Assembly (NCBI GenBank): GCA_014529385.2
Contig: CM043947.1
Span: forward strand, 104,869,811-104,933,810
Direction of reading: 5' to 3'
DNA length: 64,000 nt
Origin: Adiantum capillus-veneris
Taxonomy: Eukaryota; Streptophyta; Polypodiopsida; Polypodiales; Pteridaceae
Shown here: positions 1 through 11,222 of the stretch, piece by piece
Layout of the letters: each line of letters starts with the position of its first letter
How positions within the stretch are numbered: the stretch's first letter is position 1
The notes under the pieces: generated by a model
Seen by the model: only the letters and a program-made list of their open reading frames with translations
Told to the model about the DNA's origin: nothing
The model's database searches: none
Position numbers and translations under genes: made by a program

Positions 1-1542
1 CAGATGCAGTTTTCCATAGAAGGGAATGCCTAATGGGAGACTGTAAGATATGTGGAGTAAAGAAGTTAGAATTATGTTGCTTAGAAACAACAAAGCCAGG
101 TAAGAGTATTAATGTGAAAATATTTGCGTATGTAGAAGCAAAAGATAGGCATGGAAACAGTAAGAAAAGAAAAGATCTTTTGCATAAAGAAATGCAGTGC
201 TGGGAGTTTCTTCGACTGTTGTTGCAGACCAAGTTGAAGCTCTTCATCACTCATAACTATGTGGCACGATGGCAAGGACAACAATTTAAGGATTGTATAC
301 TTCGCTTTCCAGATGATGTCATTGTCTCAGTTGTTGACTTTGTTGAAAATTACGCCTTCAAGGAGCAAAATGAGATTCAGTCAATGCATTGGCACTCTAG
401 ACAAGTAACTATTTTTGTACACATAACGTACTACCGCAAGGCAGGGGAGGTAGTCAAAACAATCCACTTCTTCATATCAAATGATAGGGTGCATGACACA
501 CTGTTTGTGCAACATTGCTTCATGCTACACCGTGACTGGTTACAACAAGAGGGTGTCACTTGTAAACAACATTGGGTGTGGTCAGATGGTGCGGCCTCGC
601 AATTCAAGGGAGCCAGGCCTTTCTATTTTGTTGCAAGATATGGTGGACTGAGAGGGATTGGGATGAGCTGGTTCTTCTTTGGATCAGGGCATGGCAAGGG
701 CGAGCATGATGGTGCAGGAGGAGTTGTGAAAAGAACCTTGACCCATGAACAACTAAAACCTAATGGAGATATAATGCAGTGTGCAGCAGATGTGGTTGCT
801 TATTTCTAGGCCAACCTATCGCAGGGAGCACCTGCATCCTATTCTTCAAAAGAAAGGGAATGTTCTCGTGTGTTCTGGGAGGTTAAAGAGGGAGATGTTA
901 ACAGGGAAGTTAAGTGGAATTGTGCCACTGTGGCAAAAACTCGCTCTTTGCATGCTATTCATGGTCACAACCTGAAGGATCCAACTGCCCTTGCAACAAG
1001 AAAGTTGGCATGCTTCTGTGATGCATGCATGAATGGAAGGTGGAATCACTGCATCAATAAAGCTCACGTGGAGGCTTGGGATTATCAGATTCTGCAGCCA
1101 TTACTTGAGCAAACAGATGAAGTTTCAATAGAGGAAGTCGTTGGCTATGATGACTTCACATACGAAGGTCATCATGATGTGTTGAGTAGCACTCTATGTT
1201 CTGGAGACACATATGCTGTAAAGCTAGATGCTTTAACCAATGCCGAAGATGTGGATTTCTATCTGGTCAAGTGTGTTATAGAAAAGGAGAAGGTGGAGAA
1301 GGAATACATTGATGAATGGAGCAATGTAACAGAGGCTCATATGTTGTGCAAGGACTGTACTACAAGCAATTGGATGCATACACCTTCAAGCTAGACCACA
1401 AGCAACCTATCGTCCACCTACTTTCACATTTGGTGCGATGTATCAAAATACCCATGGAGCACGTCCCAAGGAGAAGGCAGGCAACACAATCACTCCAGAA
1501 AGCTATGAAGCAATCTATAATAGCATGCCCTTTAGATTTTAA
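1..1542 (+). pseudogene. Transposase-like protein, broken, 5' end outside window
   Basis: The frame is already open at base 3, so the gene begins upstream of the window. Visible blocks are a Cys-containing N-terminus (CKICGVKKL), WSDGAASQFKG with its Asp codon at 585-587, and HGKGEHDGAGG from 690. I associate the pairing DG-x2-SQFK then HGKG-x2-DG-x-GG-x-VKR with transposon-derived proteins of animals and plants. The Asp residues may be catalytic, but that is inference and I cannot name the superfamily. Downstream, VFWEV (from about 867) and CFCDACMNG (around 1015) continue the same protein. Breaks: an in-frame TAG at 807-809 with the frame open on both sides, an apparent 2-base insertion near 1340, and a second shift near 1410. 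The protein then ends at TAA 1540-1542. No intron is needed. Confidence 0.6.
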
Positions 1543-1676
1543 GTTGTATCCACTGGATTTTCTATATACCACTTTACTGTAAGGGTATGCACTTTTATTA
1601 TAAAGTTGGTTTTGTGTCAGCATGCTCAACATGCTAACTATCAAACTGTTTACATTAATTGCGAGCATCAAATTAT

Positions 1677-2885
1677 TTACATAGGGTTCAATTTTACAAT
1701 GACAGTCACTGCCCCCAAAACCCTTAAGGCCTCCTCGGAGGGCGCTTGTAGTGACCGGGCTGTCCTTCTCGCTATTTGTCTTCTTCCTGCTTCCTCCTTT
1801 CTCTCTGCTTCCTCCTCTGCTTCTAGGTTGGCACTATGCTACTCACTTTCTCTTCTTTCCCTCTCCAGCTTTTCTTTCTCTCTTTCTGCTTCTAGGTCAG
1901 CTTCCCGCTGTTTGCAATGAATTTCTTCCAGTCTTTTAGCCTCTATATCCATCTTTTGAATGTCAAGCAAACGTTTGACGACTGCATCAGAAAACTCATC
2001 TGAGCCTGTCTCAAACACATTATCAGCAACATATGCTTCCCGATCATCCGTTTGCAGCCAAAGAAAAAGCCAGGACTTCAAAGTTTCTATAAGGAACTTT
2101 TCCCTCTGCTCAGCACTCTGGTGCTCTAGACTGGGAGGCCAAGTTTGTGGTGGGTTCTGAAACACTTTGTAGAAGCTATTATCGATTATAAGTGTGTTTT
2201 GGGCGTTGTACCCCGGAGTGTGTTTCCAGAACAAGGATAAGTCTTTCATAAACATAGGTTTTCTCTGGATCTTCCAGGATTGCTTTGTACAATGCGCTTG
2301 AGAAAAAAACCCAGTAATCTTTGGCACCTGCTCTTTAAAAACAGTACGGCAAATACTCATGACTTTACTATGGATGCTTGTGCTCCATATAAACACATTA
2401 AAAAACTGCAGGCACCAGCCCAAACAAAAATGTTTGTCCTTGCGATAGAACACCTGCTTATCAAGTACATCGTATTTCAGCATTTCATTTGCATATGCCG
2501 GGGGATTTTCACCAAAGCGAGGCTCTACCACTGCCACCAAAAGACCGTTTAGGTCCAGCACCAGAGCCCTTTTTTCATCACATAAATGCTTAGGCACCCA
2601 TATTGGGTCTGGTAGAGGATACCATTCAACAAAAATAACCGGCCCACTTTGGTGCACATAATTTAGGTGCTCAATAATACTACGGGCAAGCTGTGAATAT
2701 TGTTCAAGGAGTTTTTCAATCTCCATTTTCTGTCTCCTTAACTTCCTGGATTTGTGGACTCTCCATCTCCGTAATTTCTGCCATTGCATGGCCGCAGTTG
2801 CATGAGGCATGACGATTAATGCCTGTTTCTCTTCATTTGTAGGGAAACCGCGATACGAAATGAACAAGTAAAAAAAAAACCGCAA
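1677..2885 (-). pseudogene. FCP1/NIF-like HAD phosphatase domain exon with coiled-coil tail
   Basis: This reads as an FCP1-homology (HAD superfamily) domain. RALVLDLNGLLV is the nucleophile motif, LGWCLQFFNVFIWSTS is the second motif, and LIIDNSFYKVFQNPP is the last acidic motif. The first motif has DLNG where DxDxT is canonical; I recall DLNG variants in plant FCP1-like proteins, so this need not mean loss of activity. The C-terminus is charged and helical (EAEREKEKLERERRESE). An in-frame TAG at 1839-1841 interrupts that helix, and the same frame then continues E/R-rich to TAA 1677-1679. The start is uncertain: the first Met is at 2885 next to a T-run, and MPHATAAM at 2810 is an alternative. 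It converges on the transposase-like gene at 1-1542. It may be the last exon of a larger minus-strand gene reaching 6.5 kb. Confidence 0.6.
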
Positions 2886-3036
2886 AAATTATAATGAACT
2901 GCTGCTCAAATTTATATTGCACAAAAATACATTTTCATTGGAAAACAAGATGCATGTCAGTTACAATACGCATTTGGGTTTCAAAATGGTCTAGCATATA
3001 TAGTGAAGGGCACAATCGGGTAGGGAGCAATAAGTC

Positions 3037-3603
3037 TTAACACAATTTTTTGCAAGCTCTTGAGCGGGTGGCTTTTTTTTCACCTTTGGAGCTTTTAGCC
3101 TTGTCCGAACCACAGGCTGTGCTTGCAATGTCTTTGGGTACCTCTTCAAGGCCAACTTTTCTTTTCAGCTGAGCTTTACGCAAAAAACCCTCGAGAGGGC
3201 TGTTGTCACCAACTTCTTGCTCATCTTCTATGTTTTCATTCTTCAAAGTTTCCCCTGAGCCACTAGCCACTGTCTGCTGAGAAGCTTATGCTTTGTCAGC
3301 TGCAGCAGGCATCGCTAGCACACGAGAAGCCATGACAAAAAAATCATCTTCTTTTTCATCTTCTAAGTTCTTGCTCACATCACCGCCTTTCTCCATTGTT
3401 TTCATGCTTTCATTTGGAATCTGTTGGGAGCCCTCATCCACCCCTTCACTCCTTGCATCCAACTCAACACCCTTCTCCATCGAAGGGTTCTCACCTGTAT
3501 CCAACTCATCACTCTTCCCGATTGAAAGGTCCTCCATTACAGCCTTTCCCTTGCCCTTCGTGTCATGCAATCTGCCCACATCACGGAGGGACTGCCACAT
3601 GCC
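3037..3603 (-). pseudogene. Acidic low-complexity exon of the minus-strand multi-exon gene
   Basis: A pyrimidine-rich acceptor (TTTTTTGTTGCAG) ends at 3604, so the exon should begin at 3603 with GCATGTGGCAG. The frame encodes an acidic, Lys/Glu-rich segment (for example LEDEKEDDFF) and then a basic end (KAKSSKGEKKATRSRACKKLC). An in-frame TAA at 3286-3288 splits it, and both halves use the same frame. The final stop is TAA 3037-3039. No domain is recognised. The position between the RING-like exon and the FCP1 exon on the same strand suggests one gene, but the downstream junction was not found. Confidence 0.4.
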
Positions 3604-3711
3604 TGCAACAAAAAACATGGATTAAGACTCATATAAGCATGTCATGTATGCTAGAAAATGTTTAATATGTTGTGACTATGTGTGCGGCCTGGCATACATT
3701 GGAATCCTTAT

Positions 3712-4605
3712 GCTGACAAGCCTAGTATGCTAATTCGAATTGCTGAGTATGCTAACTAGCATATCCAATATGCTAGTTTGCATCTGGAGATGGTAGCTTA
3801 CTTACTAGATTTGCCATTATGACAAACTTACTATAGTCTATACAGTGAGCACAAGTATGCTAATTAGCATACAAGATATGGTAATTAGCATATCCAGTCA
3901 ACACACTCAGTATTCGAATTAACATTGTGGGTATGCTAATAAGCACACCGTGTACGCTAAAAGACAATCCTTGTATGCTAGCTACTAGCAGTCCCTGTAT
4001 GCTAATTAACAGTCCTAGTATGCTAATTAGCATACTCAGTATTCTATTTAGTATTCCCAGTATGCTATTTAGCATATCTAGTATGCTAATTAGCATATCC
4101 AATATGCTAATAAGCATATCTAGTATGCTAATCAATATACTCAGTATGTGAATCAGCATACCCAGTATACTAATTAGTATTCCCAGTATGCTAATTAGCA
4201 TATCCAGTATGCTATTTAGCATATCCAATATGCTAATTAGCATATCCAATATGATAATAAGCATATCCAGTACGCTAATCAGCATACCCAGTATGCTAAT
4301 CAGCATATACAATTTGCTAGTTAGCATTTGGATATGGTAGTTAACTTACTAGATATGCTAATATGCCAAACTTACTCTAATCTGTACATTGAGCACAGGG
4401 TATACTAATTAGCTTACAAGATATGTTAATTAGCATATCCAGTTAACACACTCAATATTCTCATTGGGTATGCTAATTAGCATATCCAATATGCTAATTA
4501 GCCTACCCAGTATGCTAATCAGCATACAAGGTATGCTAATTAGCATATCCAATTAACACACTCAATATTCTAATTAACACACTGGGTATGCTAATTAGCA
4601 CACCC
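3712..4605. repeat. Palindromic minisatellite, ~20-bp units
   Basis: There are many imperfect tandem copies of a ~20-21 bp unit centred on TATGCTAATTAGCATA, a perfect 16-bp palindrome, with linkers such as TCCAG or CCCAG. A longer block (about 3787-3957) recurs at about 4331-4480, which shows higher-order duplication. The array lies between two probable exons of the minus-strand gene and abuts the splice donor at 4618. The long ILDMLIS-repeat reading frame that crosses it on the minus strand is a by-product of the repeat. Confidence 0.9.
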
Positions 4606-4618
4606 TGTACAATCTTAC

Positions 4619-5000
4619 CAGTTGTTGGTATGCTACGATGTCTTTGCCCTATGGGTTTCCAACACCATTCTTGTGGTATCCTTTGCTGGCAGGTCACAGC
4701 TCTACATTTTGTCGACAAGGAGCATGCAGCTGCAAAGCAGAGAAAGTGGTAGCTATGCCCACATGGCATCTTGACCGTGGCATTGGTTCCCTTTTCTTCA
4801 AGTGGCAAACTGCAGCCACTGCACTGGTTGATCATCATCCCATCATATACCCCTTCTATACTTTTTGTAAAAGTGCCCATAGCCATATTACACAGGGCAG
4901 TGGGAATGGAGGAGCCTTGTAGCATCTTGCTCATGTGCATTAGGAGTTGCAATTGACCTTCACCTGCATTCACTTTTGCTTCCATAACCTCCACATTAAT
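4619..5000 (-). pseudogene. RING-like zinc-binding exon
   Basis: The exon is bounded by a good acceptor (TTTTTTTGGTGTGCAG, next exon base 5000) and a consensus donor (CAACTG|GTAAG, donor at 4618-4617). It encodes a helical start (INVEVMEAKVNAGEGQLQLL) and then a Cys/His cluster: CSGCSLPLEEKG, MPCGHSYHFLC, STKCRAVTCQQRIPQEWC. The order C-x2-C ... C-x-H-x2-H-x2-C ... C-x4-C resembles a RING or related zinc finger, so a ubiquitin-ligase-like or protein-interaction role is possible. This exon has no internal stop, unlike its neighbours. Confidence 0.5.
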
Positions 5001-5219
5001 CTGCACACCAAAAAAAGAGGAGCATGGTAAGTACATAGGTTTGTTGTGCAAATATTCCAATCATACGGTGGAAGCATAAAAGTCACGCACTTACACGTTG
5101 ACAAGTTGAGTCAGCAGCAAGAGTTTCCTCACTGTCAAGAAATGCCAAACCTTCCAATGTCTCTATTTTTACTTTACACTCTATTTCCCTCTTTGCATGC
5201 ACGCTGTTGCTCTATAGTA

Positions 5220-5971
5220 ACCTTTGTAATTCATTTTAAGCGTCGTGAAGCTTTTGTCTCATAGCAAGCACAATCGGGGTGACCCTAGCATTGCTTGCTT
5301 GGACAACCCTCGCAGCTTGAAACTCTGATTTTGCAGTTAGAAGATGTTCTTTAGCATCTTGCAGTTGTTTGCTGAGAATTTCAGAGGTAGACTTTATGTG
5401 CTGCAAATTCTCAACGCCAAAAAATGACAGGCTTTCAGCTTGCTAGTGAGTGTTGTGGCGAGAGATGGGTGTCTCCTTGGTATCCTCCTTCATTTTAGCT
5501 TGCGCCTTTTCGATGTTTTGACATACATTGTGCATCCTCCACTTTTCGACATGGGCCTCGTAGTACCCTTTCTCTCAGAGGTCCTGCTAATGCTGGACAA
5601 CGAATTCAGCCCAATTGAATTGCATGGCTGAGCTACTTCAATTGCCGCCGGGCTGAATTCTTTTACAAACCCCTTGGCAAATGCAGAGTTGATCTCCATG
5701 TTTGTTGGGGGCTTCTAGTACACCTTGTAATGCAGCTACATCACCTGGTCGAACATATCCGTACGCAAACAACTGCATTTAATGCGATAGTCACTACGAT
5801 TCTTTGACTGTCTAAAAACACTGAACCACTCCACATCACTGATCTGATCCCACCTCACTAGTTTGGGGTTGGCACCAGCCAGGGAGAGGCCATGAACATC
5901 ATTGAACTCTTCTGCTGTAATACAAAACTTACTCTATACTGGGATTGTAAACTTTGGAGATTTCCATCAGC
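5220..5971 (-). pseudogene. Coiled-coil exon with multiple in-frame stops
   Basis: An acceptor (GGGTGTGCAG) places the exon start at 5971. Read through its stops, the minus strand gives a coherent protein with segments such as ITAEEFNDVHGLSLAG, RWDQISDVEWFSVFR, QFNWAEFVVQH and EKGYYEAHVEKW. A coiled-coil stretch follows (STSEILSKQLQDAKEHLL). TAG stops at 5736-5738 and 5715-5717 sit in an otherwise open frame; further TAG, TGA and TAA codons and one frameshift near 5630 follow. I do not recognise the family. The coiled coil and its strand suggest it belongs with the RING-like and FCP1 exons. Confidence 0.4.
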
Positions 5972-6259
5972 CTGCACACCCCCAATGTCACAAGATTAGC
6001 AGATTTTTCTATTTTTTGGTAGGTAAAAAATAATGTAGCCAGGAGTGTGTTAACAGTAGGAAAGTGCAGTATTGAGTACTTCCTTCCAATTTCAAGGTTC
6101 AAATCAAACACTGGTTTGTGCTTCTTGAGCCAGACTTCCACTTGAGCGATTGTATTTCAAGTGACTATTCACAAGATGTCCTATTGCTAAAGCCAACATC
6201 AAGGGACAACTCTCCAGCCAAGACAACACCAGCAACTATCCTCGCAAATCATAATGAGT

Positions 6260-6284
6260 TAGAGAGAGAGAGAGAGAGAGAGAG
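6260..6284. repeat. (GA)n microsatellite
   Basis: About twelve GA dinucleotides, in an intron of the minus-strand gene. Confidence 0.9.
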
Positions 6285-6287
6285 TAC

Positions 6288-6523
6288 CTGAGTCATCCTT
6301 CCCCTCTGTATGCAAGGTCTTTGCCATTGGGGATGCTGGGGAATCAGAGAGCTTCACCCTTTTTCGGGGCGCAGAAGAAGCAGCAGAAAGTTCAACCCTT
6401 GACTTTGTTTTTAGTTCTCTCTTACCTCTGGCCCCTGCGCCCCGTTTCTCTCCATGGATGTTGACTACCCCTCTCCGCTTCCCTCCATGCATTTTGACTG
6501 CTCCACTCCCCTCAGAGTAACAC
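6288..6523 (-). pseudogene. Basic, NLS-like exon at the 5' side of the minus-strand gene
   Basis: The segment encodes a Lys/Arg-rich protein start (MHGGKRRGVV; KRELKTKS; SAPRKRVKLSDSP) that resembles a nuclear localisation region. A donor CTCAG|GTACTC lies at 6287-6286, directly followed by a CT microsatellite in the intron. A further short exon candidate on the same strand (VEVWLKKHKPVFDLN, about 6150-6085) lies between this and the coiled-coil exon. Exon joins are inferred from splice-like sites and strand only. Confidence 0.3.
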
Positions 6524-6690
6524 TGCGTAAATGGTCAGGAAAGTGGATTCAGGGTGGTCCCCCTATTTTGAAATATTTGATGGATTCCCACACGTTTGAA
6601 AAGTTGCACTCTCATTATGCTTACAAGATATGATTGTTGCCACATGATAACTAGCACAAAAAGCATGACAAGTTAACATGCTTACACCCA
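6524..6690. other. Short intergenic stretch and truncation point of the next retroelement
   Basis: AT-rich sequence with no reading frame I can support. The plus-strand retroelement begins abruptly after it, within its protease-to-RT linker, so Gag, protease and the 5' LTR are missing. Confidence 0.5.
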
Positions 6691-9600
6691 GGACCAAAGC
6701 AAGATTGGGAGAGCAAAGTGTTCACTTTTCCTGACAAAGAGAAAGGTAGACAAATCATGCTTGATTTGAAGACCAAAGAGAGCAGTTCTCGTCCTATGGC
6801 AGTTAAAGATGAGGGTGACACGACGAGCTATGAGTATGAGATAGAGGCAGGTTATGATGAAGGCTATACTAGCACCGAGGAAGAGGAGAACGAGGACAAC
6901 ATGTTGAAGATAGATGCAGACTTATTCGGGGTCACCATAGAGGACTCCCCACCTAAAGAAGAAGGTATGCAGCCTCAAGCTCATGGTTTAAGCCTAGAGG
7001 AGGTTTCAAGCATGTTGAGTGAAGACTTAACCAAGGGTGAAAAGGAGGGCTATGTTGAACTATGTGAGTCCTATCCAAATATGTTTGCAACAGAGTACAA
7101 GCATTTGCGAGGTGCAAAAAGGGTGGAGCACAAGATTGTTCTTAAGGAGGGACATAAGCCTAAAGCACAGAAGCTGAGAAGACTAGGGGAAATCCAAAAG
7201 GAAGCCATTTGGCAGGAGATCAATAAGCTACTGGATGTTGGCATCGTATATCATGTAAAGGAGTCAGAGTGGGTCTCACCAGTGGTCATAACCCCTAAGA
7301 AGAATAGGAAATGGAGAGTGTGTGTTGACTACAAGCCATTGAATGCCGCGACCAAGAGGAATCACTATCCATTGCCATTTCAAGACGAAATCCTAAACCA
7401 GGTGGCGGGGCATGAGAGATACTCAATTATGGATGGATTTTCGGGGTACTTTTAGATAGGAATTGCACTTGAAGACCAGTTGAAGACCATGTTCATATCT
7501 CCATGGGGTTGTTTCGCATGCCGTTTGGATTGGTGAATGCATATGCCACCTTCCAAGGTTGGATGAATAGGGTATTTGGTCCATACTTGGGCCGCTTTAT
7601 TAGGGTCTTCATGGATGATATTGGCTGCTACAATTCAAGGTCGGAGCACCTATCGAAGCTCCAGTTATGATTTCAAAGGCTCGATGAAGAAGGAGGTCAG
7701 TCGAATCCCAAGAAGTGCAAGCTAGCACATCCTTGAGCGCAGTTGTTGGGTCATGTGGAATCGCAAAACGGTATAGAGGCTGATCTCGAGAAGGTGAAGG
7801 AATTGGTGCTGATGGAGCCGCCATTAGATGCTCAAGGTTTGGCTTCATTTGTTCATAAGTTAAAGTATCTATCATGTTTCTTTTGGATGTTGTCGCAATA
7901 TGTGCATCCTCTTCAAAAGAGGGCTCAACAAGTGCATGGTTATGAATGGGGTGGGGAATCTCAGGAGGATTTTGATAGAGTCAAGGAGATTTTGTGTCAG
8001 TTGCTAGTGGTGTGTCCTCCCAATCGAGAGGATGACTTCTATGTGTCTATGACAGTGGGTACGGTTGCTATTGGAGCGGTTCTACTGCAAAAGGTAGGGA
8101 GGAGCTACAAGCCAATATACTTTGAGAGCAAGGTAATTAGACCAGGAGAGGCTACCTACACCGAAGTAGAGCAATGGGTGATGGCTTTGGTCTTCGCTTG
8201 TTGCAGGAAGTTCAAAGTCCATCTGATTGTACGTAAGTTTTTTGTGTTGACGGCTAATAATCTATTGCCAGAGGTAGTGCTGTATTTGGAGCTAGGAAGG
8301 AGGATTATGAAGTGGGTGTTGGAGCTACAAGAGTTCGAGTTTGAGTTCAAGGTAGATCACACGAGTCGGTCTCACCTGGAAAACATTCTTGTCATCAAGG
8401 CCATCGATTTGCCAACCTATCCAAGGGTGGTGCGAGATGAAACTAAGGAGGAACCCGACTTAGAGGATGCTTTTACTATGTGGTTCAATGGAGCGTATCG
8501 AAGGGTAGTGCAGAAGGCCGGAGGAGGTGTGGTGATACACGACCCACACAGCAAAGACATATTTTCAAAGGCGTATGATCTAGAGGATGTCCACACCAAT
8601 AATGAGGCGAAACATCTCACTCCGCATTTGGGTTTAAAGCAATGCATAGAGTTCGGCATTTGAAGGTTGGTGGTGAAGGGAGATGCGTTGCTGGTCATCA
8701 AGCAACTGCTAGGCCAATGGTAGGTAAAGCGCAATTCTTTGAATCATTGGTTTTTCTCCATCAAGAAGATATTGAAGTCTTTTGAAGAAGTCCAATTCAA
8801 GCATGTGAGGAGAGAGCAGAACCAAGAGGCGGATCAGTTGGCTAGCAGCAAAGTACAGGTGCATGTTGCAGGTCTATATGTGGCCCCATCCACTTATGCC
8901 GGTAGGGAGAATCTTAAGGAGATTGAAGGTTTTTTTAGTACAAGGCAGTGTTCAGAAGGTTTGTCTAAGTTGCAAAAGAGAAGAGTGGTGCAAAAGTCCC
9001 GAAAGTTCACACTGGTTGGTGAGGATCTCATGAACTATGGGCATGATGGACTGCTTAGAAGGGTGCTATACAAAGAGGAGATAGGGATGGAGCAATTCCA
9101 TGAAGAGAGTGGACACCAGGGCAAAGACCAGGTTCTATTTCGAGTGATTAGGGCAGTCTTTTGGTGGCCTTCGATTGTGAAGGACGTACATTACTGCTGC
9201 AAAACGTGTCACGAGTGTCAAACTATAGGTGAAAGATGACTGGTAGCGGAGTCACAGGGCGCCATCATCCCACAAAGTGCTTTTGAGAAGTGGGGTATGG
9301 ATGCCATAGGCCCTCTCCCAAAGTCTACAAGTGGTAAGAAGTATGTGGTGGTAGCCATTGACTACCTTACAAGGTGGGTCGAGGCCAGAGCAGTGAAGGA
9401 AGTAAATGCTAATTTGGTGGTTCAACTTATGTTTGATAACATTTGTTGCCGTTTTGGTGTTCCATGGGTGTTAGTTTCTGATAGGGGTCGAGGGTTTAGA
9501 AGCAAGTTCATGAGGTCGTTAGTGGAAAAGTTAAAGATTCAGCATCGGTTTTCCTCACCGTATCACCCCCAATGCAATGGTCTAGTCGAGAGTGCTAATA

Positions 9601-10200
9601 GGAAAATGGTCAAGATGTTAACAAAGTATGTGTGCAAGTAGGAAGCTGACTGGGAAGAAAATCTAGAGAAGTGTCTGTGGGCATATAGGACGTCCTATAA
9701 AGTGGCTAGAAACTTCACTCCATTCGAGTTAGTCTATGGTAAGGAGGCCGTGTTGCCAGCGAATGCATAGCTAGGTGCTTTGAAGGGTATGTGGCGTGTC
9801 AATGCCACTCACCGAGGAGTTCTACAGGATCGGATAGCTAGCTTGGAGGCTTTGCAGATGGACAGAGAGGCAGTGACAGACTACTATGTGAAGCAGAGAC
9901 CAAAGCGGTTTGCCAAGTTCAATCAAAACCTGTCGGACAAGACAATAGAGGAAGGAGACCTAGTCATGAAGTACGAAAGCTACGTAGATTTCACATTTCA
10001 GAAGAAGTTCAAGATGAAGTGGACAGGTCCGTATAAAGTGCGGAAGGCCTTTCCCAATGGGACCTATCCGACTGGTAAGAGTGAATGGCAAGCTTTTTAG
10101 AAACAGGGTGAATGGTGTGCCGCTTAAACTGTATTTTGAGAGGGATCTAGTACTTGAAGTGCAACAAATTATAGTCAAGGGAGCTGGGAAACCCACCTAA
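6691..10200 (+). pseudogene. pol: Retrotransposon pol (RT, RNase H, second RNase H, integrase), broken
   Basis: RT begins with a region containing WRVCVDYKPLNAATKRNHYP, then DGFSGYF near 7430, and its active-site FMDD at 7608-7619. The first RNase H (about 8030-8330) lacks the canonical first Asp. The second RNase H (about 8480-8730) shows FNGAYRR, TNNEA and VVKGDA; its first catalytic Asp reads Asn (AAT at 8487-8489). Integrase follows with a Zn-binding segment ending CKTCHECQ (about 9111-9225) and a core with MDAIGP, SDRG and GLVESAN. Breaks: in-frame stops TAG 7453, TGA 7668, TGA 7734, TGA 8661, TAG 8721, TGA 9237, TAG 9639 and TAG 9768; a small deletion near 7512; and one extra base near 10068. 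The frame then ends at TAA 10198-10200. Every in-frame stop is TAG or TGA. Confidence 0.85.
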
Positions 10201-10349
10201 AGCATGCAGAGTGTGAAAGCAAGGAGATGAATCTTTTGTACATAGGCTGTACATACAATTATGGTTTTGTGAGTGCTTTTAATCATCAGTTTGGTGTGCC
10301 AGTTTTAAAGTTTTGTACATATGCTTTTGGTCGAACATAAATGTTCGAC

Positions 10350-10364
10350 GAGGGGGCGGGGCAA
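10350..10364 (+). other. Polypurine tract of element 1
   Basis: The run GAGGGGGCGGGGCAA, with one pyrimidine break, lies immediately before TGATGGTGC. This is the expected plus-strand priming site before a 3' LTR. Confidence 0.6.
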
Positions 10365-11215
10365 TGATGGTGCAACCAAAGTTGGTCGAAGCTTGCAGGT
10401 GGTCTATGCCAGGCAAAGGGTGCAATCGAGTGTAGTGCAAAAGGCTAGGGCAGGTGCCAAGGCCCTTGGTAGCCAAAGGGTAGCGGAAATGTATGCTTAA
10501 AGCAGATTTTTAGGCCAAAAGTGATGCGGGATGGTCTAGATGGGATGGAAAATGAAGGTTTCTGAAATGCCAAATCAATGTCCTAGAATGTAGTGCAACG
10601 TGCTCTAGAAGCTGGGGTCCAAACGGAGCCGGGTGCACAAGATATTGGAGTTTAAAGGAAGAGTATGTAGTAGATCCCCGACGGACAGGGCGGCTGGGGA
10701 CAGGTGGCCTAGGCTGATGTCAGTATATACATTTGTACTGCTCGAGTTGTGGAGCATGCCTGTCTTTTTGGAATGCAAATCGGAGCTTTGGATAGCAAGA
10801 TATGGTCAGTTGAAATTTTTCCGGGGGGCGGGTCTGAGCCCACTTGACCGCACTGGAAAATGCGCCATTTGGCATCGTTTTGGCCTCTCTAAGATTCTCA
10901 GTGGTAGTGTGCATCATGCGGAGCTAGCACAAATCAATGGTTCATCAAATGGATACTCGGTCAGCTAGATGCGGCAGGACGAAGTCGGGGGGTAATGCCA
11001 AGAGGAGAGTGGCTTATGCTTTTTGGTTTTTTTGCGGCCTCGGATGACGGCATTGAAGATCCCAAAATGGGGTAGGAGGCAGATGATTTGAAAGTGGACA
11101 TGGTGGATTTCTGGTCGGGCTCTGAGGCCGGTGCATATGCCAACTGGGTAGAACATATAAGTACCCAATGCAAGCAAAAAAAAAAAGAGATTTTTTTTTA
11201 GTTTAGATGATAACC
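10365..11215 (+). repeat. Putative 3' LTR of element 1
   Basis: It starts TGATGGTGCAACC directly after the polypurine tract. A TATAA box lies at 11156-11160 near the right end, followed by an A-run and a T-run. The right boundary is not resolved because no second LTR copy is present; it must lie before the next element's LTR at 11223. No protein-coding content is credible here. Confidence 0.45.
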
Positions 11216-11222
11216 AAAAGAA

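Larger units (their letters stand above)
6691..11215 (+). mobile_element. 5'-truncated Ty3/gypsy retrotransposon, Tat-like (element 1)
   Basis: The plus-strand element retains RT, RNase H, a second RNase H, integrase, a polypurine tract and a putative 3' LTR. It lacks the 5' LTR, Gag and most of the protease. The second RNase H downstream of the first is typical of the Tat group of plant Ty3/gypsy elements. Its right neighbour is the LTR of a different, minus-strand element at 11223. Confidence 0.75.

Noticed and set aside
1606-1939. Plus-strand Ser/Phe/Leu-rich frames
   Set aside because: They are antisense to the Glu/Arg-rich coiled-coil tail of the FCP1-like exon.
3860-4327. Long minus-strand frame with ILDMLIS repeats
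   Set aside because: It is the translation of the palindromic minisatellite; both strands of the array are open by periodicity.
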